Assembly (NCBI GenBank): GCA_964536085.1
Contig: CAZHWR010000043.1
Coordinates: 1 to 15,276 of the forward strand
DNA length: 15,276 bases
Origin: CAZHWR01 sp964536085
GTDB taxonomy: Bacteria > Bacillota > Clostridia > Oscillospirales > Ruminococcaceae
Reading direction: 5' to 3'
Every line of letters begins with the position of its first letter. Position 1 is the first letter of the stretch. Shown here in pieces: positions 13,195 through 15,276 of the stretch. The translations under genes were made by a program, and so were the position numbers. Under the pieces are notes generated by a model that was given only the letters and a program-made list of their open reading frames with translations, made no database searches and was not told where the DNA came from.

Positions 13195-15276
13195 ATGAGA
13201 AAAACAAAACTCACTGCGTTGTTTATGGCGGCCATTTTAGCTGCGGCGGCAACGTCCGTCTCCGCGGCGGGAGCATACGCGCCCGCGGAAAACGCAGCCT
13301 CGGCGGACAGCTCTCTTGAATTAAAGCCCGGCGACCTGACGCCTGAGCAGCTGCAAACCGCAGAGCTTGACGATAACGATCTGCCCGAAGCCGTCAGCGA
13401 CAAAGACGCGGAGCAAAGCGGTCTTGTCAACCGCCTGTACGAGCAGGAGCCGGATCTGAATACAGTCGTCTTCCAAAACCGTTCGGGCGAGAAAACCGCG
13501 TATATGTACAGCTACCCTGTGAAATACCTCGACGAAAACGGCGAAGCGCAGGACAAAAAGAGCGATTTAACCGAGGAAACCGAAAGCGGCTTGACTCGGG
13601 AATACGCATATATGTCCGGCAGTAACGATATCAAAGCCCACTTTCCCGAGCAAATAAGCGAAAAATCGGGCGTTATGCTGAAATACTCGGACATATGCGT
13701 TGAAACCGCGCCCGTATATTACAGCGCGCCGGAAGCCGAAACCGACGACACTGCGACCGCCGTCAGCACCGCCAGCGAGGAAACCGCCGAGGCTGAAACG
13801 ACGCAGATACAGCCAGCCAACCCCGAGTTGAGCACCGACGAAATAAACGGCAAAGACAAGGACAGCGCCGTCTACGAAGATGTTTTCGGCGAAGGAACAA
13901 GGGTCAAATACACACCGCAGCCCGAGGGGTATAAGGAAAGCATAATCCTCGAAGAAAACACGGGAATCAACGAATTTTCGTATAATATAAAAACGGGCGG
14001 GTTAAAGCTTGTACCCGAGGGCGACGAGCTTTACCTTGTCGACCCCGAAACCGACGAGGCGAAGGTCAGCATAAGCAAGATACTGGTTTACGACGCAAGG
14101 GTCGGCGACGTCGACACATACGAGACAGAGGAAGCCGAGCTCGGTGAAATGAACGACGGCTACGACCACCATTACGATATAAGCACGGTCACCGAGAACA
14201 ACGAGTATACGATAACTATTTCGGTCGACCCGGAGTATCTGAACGACCCGGAAGCCCGGTATCCCGTCGTAATCGACCCGACGTATAATATCATGACCTA
14301 TAGTTATGATTCTTCAGTAAACAACATTATTGACGTTACTCTTTCCAAGGGGAAACCCGATAAATGTTACGGCAGAACACAAAGACTCACTGTAGGAAAC
14401 TACGACAAACGATATCCCGACGAAGCTCCTAAATACGGCAGATGCCGCGCGCTGATAGCTCTCTCAACGCTTAAAGCAAATCTCATCTTTTTGGACGCTC
14501 CTATCTCAATGGTAAAATCAGCGAGGCTGTATTTAAAAACGATAAAAAATAATACAGACTCGATAACTATAAAAGCATCAAAAATGACAGGCAGTTGGGA
14601 CGAACTTAACGTAACAGCAAATAAGGTGTGGGATCTGCGAGGGGCAAATATATCAAGTACAGCGGTAACAGGCACTAACTGGTATTCGTGGGATATACTG
14701 TCCTGCGTACAGGACGGTATAAACGGCAACATAAGCTCAGTTATGCTTTGCGCAGCAAGTACTACTGACCCGGCAAAGGAGTTTGCCTCCTGCCAAAACT
14801 CAGACACTACAATAAGACCGTATGCTAAAATTGAATACACCGTTCCTGTAAAGACAATAACCTTAAATAAATCAGAAGCAACGCTTTACCCGGGGCAAAC
14901 ATTACAGCTTACCAATACAGTTACTCCGAGCAATGCCTCAAACAAAAACGTTACGTACACAAGCAATAATACATCTGTGGCTACTGTCAGCAGTTCGGGA
15001 TTGGTTACTGCGGGGACTACTTCCGGAACAGCGACAATAACCGCAACTGCCGCAGACGGCAGCGGAAAAACGGCAAGCTGCAAGGTTACGGTGAAGTATT
15101 ATACAGTTGAACAAAATTATCAAATAAATAATATAATTACAACTTTGATTAACGGCACCATTGTAACTGTAAATAATATGCCTTCTTATCACAATTTGCG
15201 TGTTCAATTCTATTTTAATACTTATGGTAATATCGTTGTCAGAAAACAAAGTATATGGTCATACTATGAAAATGCC
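13195..15276 (+). CDS. Secreted Rhs/WapA-like surface protein with Big_2 domain (3' end off window)
   Basis: The first 694 codons are open to the right edge. Residues 1-28 are a signal peptide (MRKTKLTALFMAAILAAAAT..., cleavage near AGAYA). Residues about 30-350 are acidic and Glu/Thr/Ala-rich, with a low-complexity linker near 180-205. The motif EARYPVVIDPTYN (about 353-365) is typical of the region before the core of WapA/Rhs-type secreted proteins. Residues about 370-545 look like a DNRLRE-type beta-sandwich (ARLYLKT, ITIKASKMTGSWDE, NWYSWDILSCVQDGING). Residues about 551-632 are a Big_2 Ig-like domain (ITLNKSEATLYPGQTLQLT ... VTYTSNNTSVATVSSSGLVT). ATG follows AAGAAGGGGGAATATTT. Whether YD repeats or a toxin domain follow cannot be seen. 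Base composition falls sharply at about 14290. It could instead be a plain adhesin. Confidence 0.8.
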   Translation, partial: MRKTKLTALFMAAILAAAATSVSAAGAYAPAENAASADSSLELKPGDLTPEQLQTAELDDNDLPEAVSDKDAEQSGLVNRLYEQEPDLNTVVFQNRSGEKTAYMYSYPVKYLDENGEAQDKKSDLTEETESGLTREYAYMSGSNDIKAHFPEQISEKSGVMLKYSDICVETAPVYYSAPEAETDDTATAVSTASEETAEAETTQIQPANPELSTDEINGKDKDSAVYEDVFGEGTRVKYTPQPEGYKESIILEENTGINEFSYNIKTGGLKLVPEGDELYLVDPETDEAKVSISKILVYDARVGDVDTYETEEAELGEMNDGYDHHYDISTVTENNEYTITISVDPEYLNDPEARYPVVIDPTYNIMTYSYDSSVNNIIDVTLSKGKPDKCYGRTQRLTVGNYDKRYPDEAPKYGRCRALIALSTLKANLIFLDAPISMVKSARLYLKTIKNNTDSITIKASKMTGSWDELNVTANKVWDLRGANISSTAVTGTNWYSWDILSCVQDGINGNISSVMLCAASTTDPAKEFASCQNSDTTIRPYAKIEYTVPVKTITLNKSEATLYPGQTLQLTNTVTPSNASNKNVTYTSNNTSVATVSSSGLVTAGTTSGTATITATAADGSGKTASCKVTVKYYTVEQNYQINNIITTLINGTIVTVNNMPSYHNLRVQFYFNTYGNIVVRKQSIWSYYENA

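Noticed and set aside
13143..15249. Minus-strand open frames opposite the Rhs-like gene
   Set aside because: The plus frame is open for 694 codons with signal peptide, recognisable domains, promoter and ribosome binding site; the minus frames are short and low-complexity.

Overview
The window looks like chromosomal DNA of a low-to-moderate GC Gram-positive anaerobe of the Clostridia (Bacillota), probably a gut Oscillospiraceae/Ruminococcus-type organism. This is inferred from an isoleucine T-box, Gram-positive type LexA boxes, the wall teichoic acid pair tarI-tarJ, a PF06541 membrane protein, a secreted CotH-kinase protein and a secreted Rhs/WapA-like protein with a Big_2 domain. A run of exactly 100 N marks a scaffold join, so this is a draft or metagenome assembly. 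Many promoters share an extended -10 of the form TGGTA(A/T)(A/T)A(T/A).

Layout, left to right. The 5' two thirds of gap (GAPDH) runs off the left edge on the minus strand. Divergent from it is an orphan soluble histidine-kinase-like gene (953-2089, +), followed by two terminator hairpins. Then, all on the minus strand, come: a 72-codon membrane protein whose consensus promoter is bracketed by two near-perfect LexA/DinR boxes; citrate synthase with its own terminator; a flavin-reductase-like gene with an apparent 1-nt frameshift at codon 3, placed 7 nt behind a large secreted CotH-kinase gene; a PF06541 membrane protein; a tandem array of 124-bp structured repeats interrupted by the N gap; threonine ammonia-lyase (ilvA) behind an Ile-specifier T-box; and the overlapping tarI-tarJ pair. 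On the plus strand follow a 178-codon protein I do not recognise, a 21-bp perfect hairpin, and a large secreted protein (13195 to the right edge) whose base composition changes sharply near 14290.

How the genes fit together. ilvA makes 2-oxobutanoate for isoleucine and is read through only when tRNA-Ile is uncharged. Citrate synthase feeds the 2-oxoglutarate/glutamate branch. TarJ reduces ribulose-5-P to ribitol-5-P and TarI activates it to CDP-ribitol for teichoic acid or a ribitol-containing polysaccharide. The CotH-like and Rhs-like proteins are cell-surface or secreted products. The most unusual items are the double LexA-box promoter driving a tiny two-helix membrane protein, the multi-hairpin repeat array sitting on the ilvA stop codon, and the frameshifted start of the flavin reductase.
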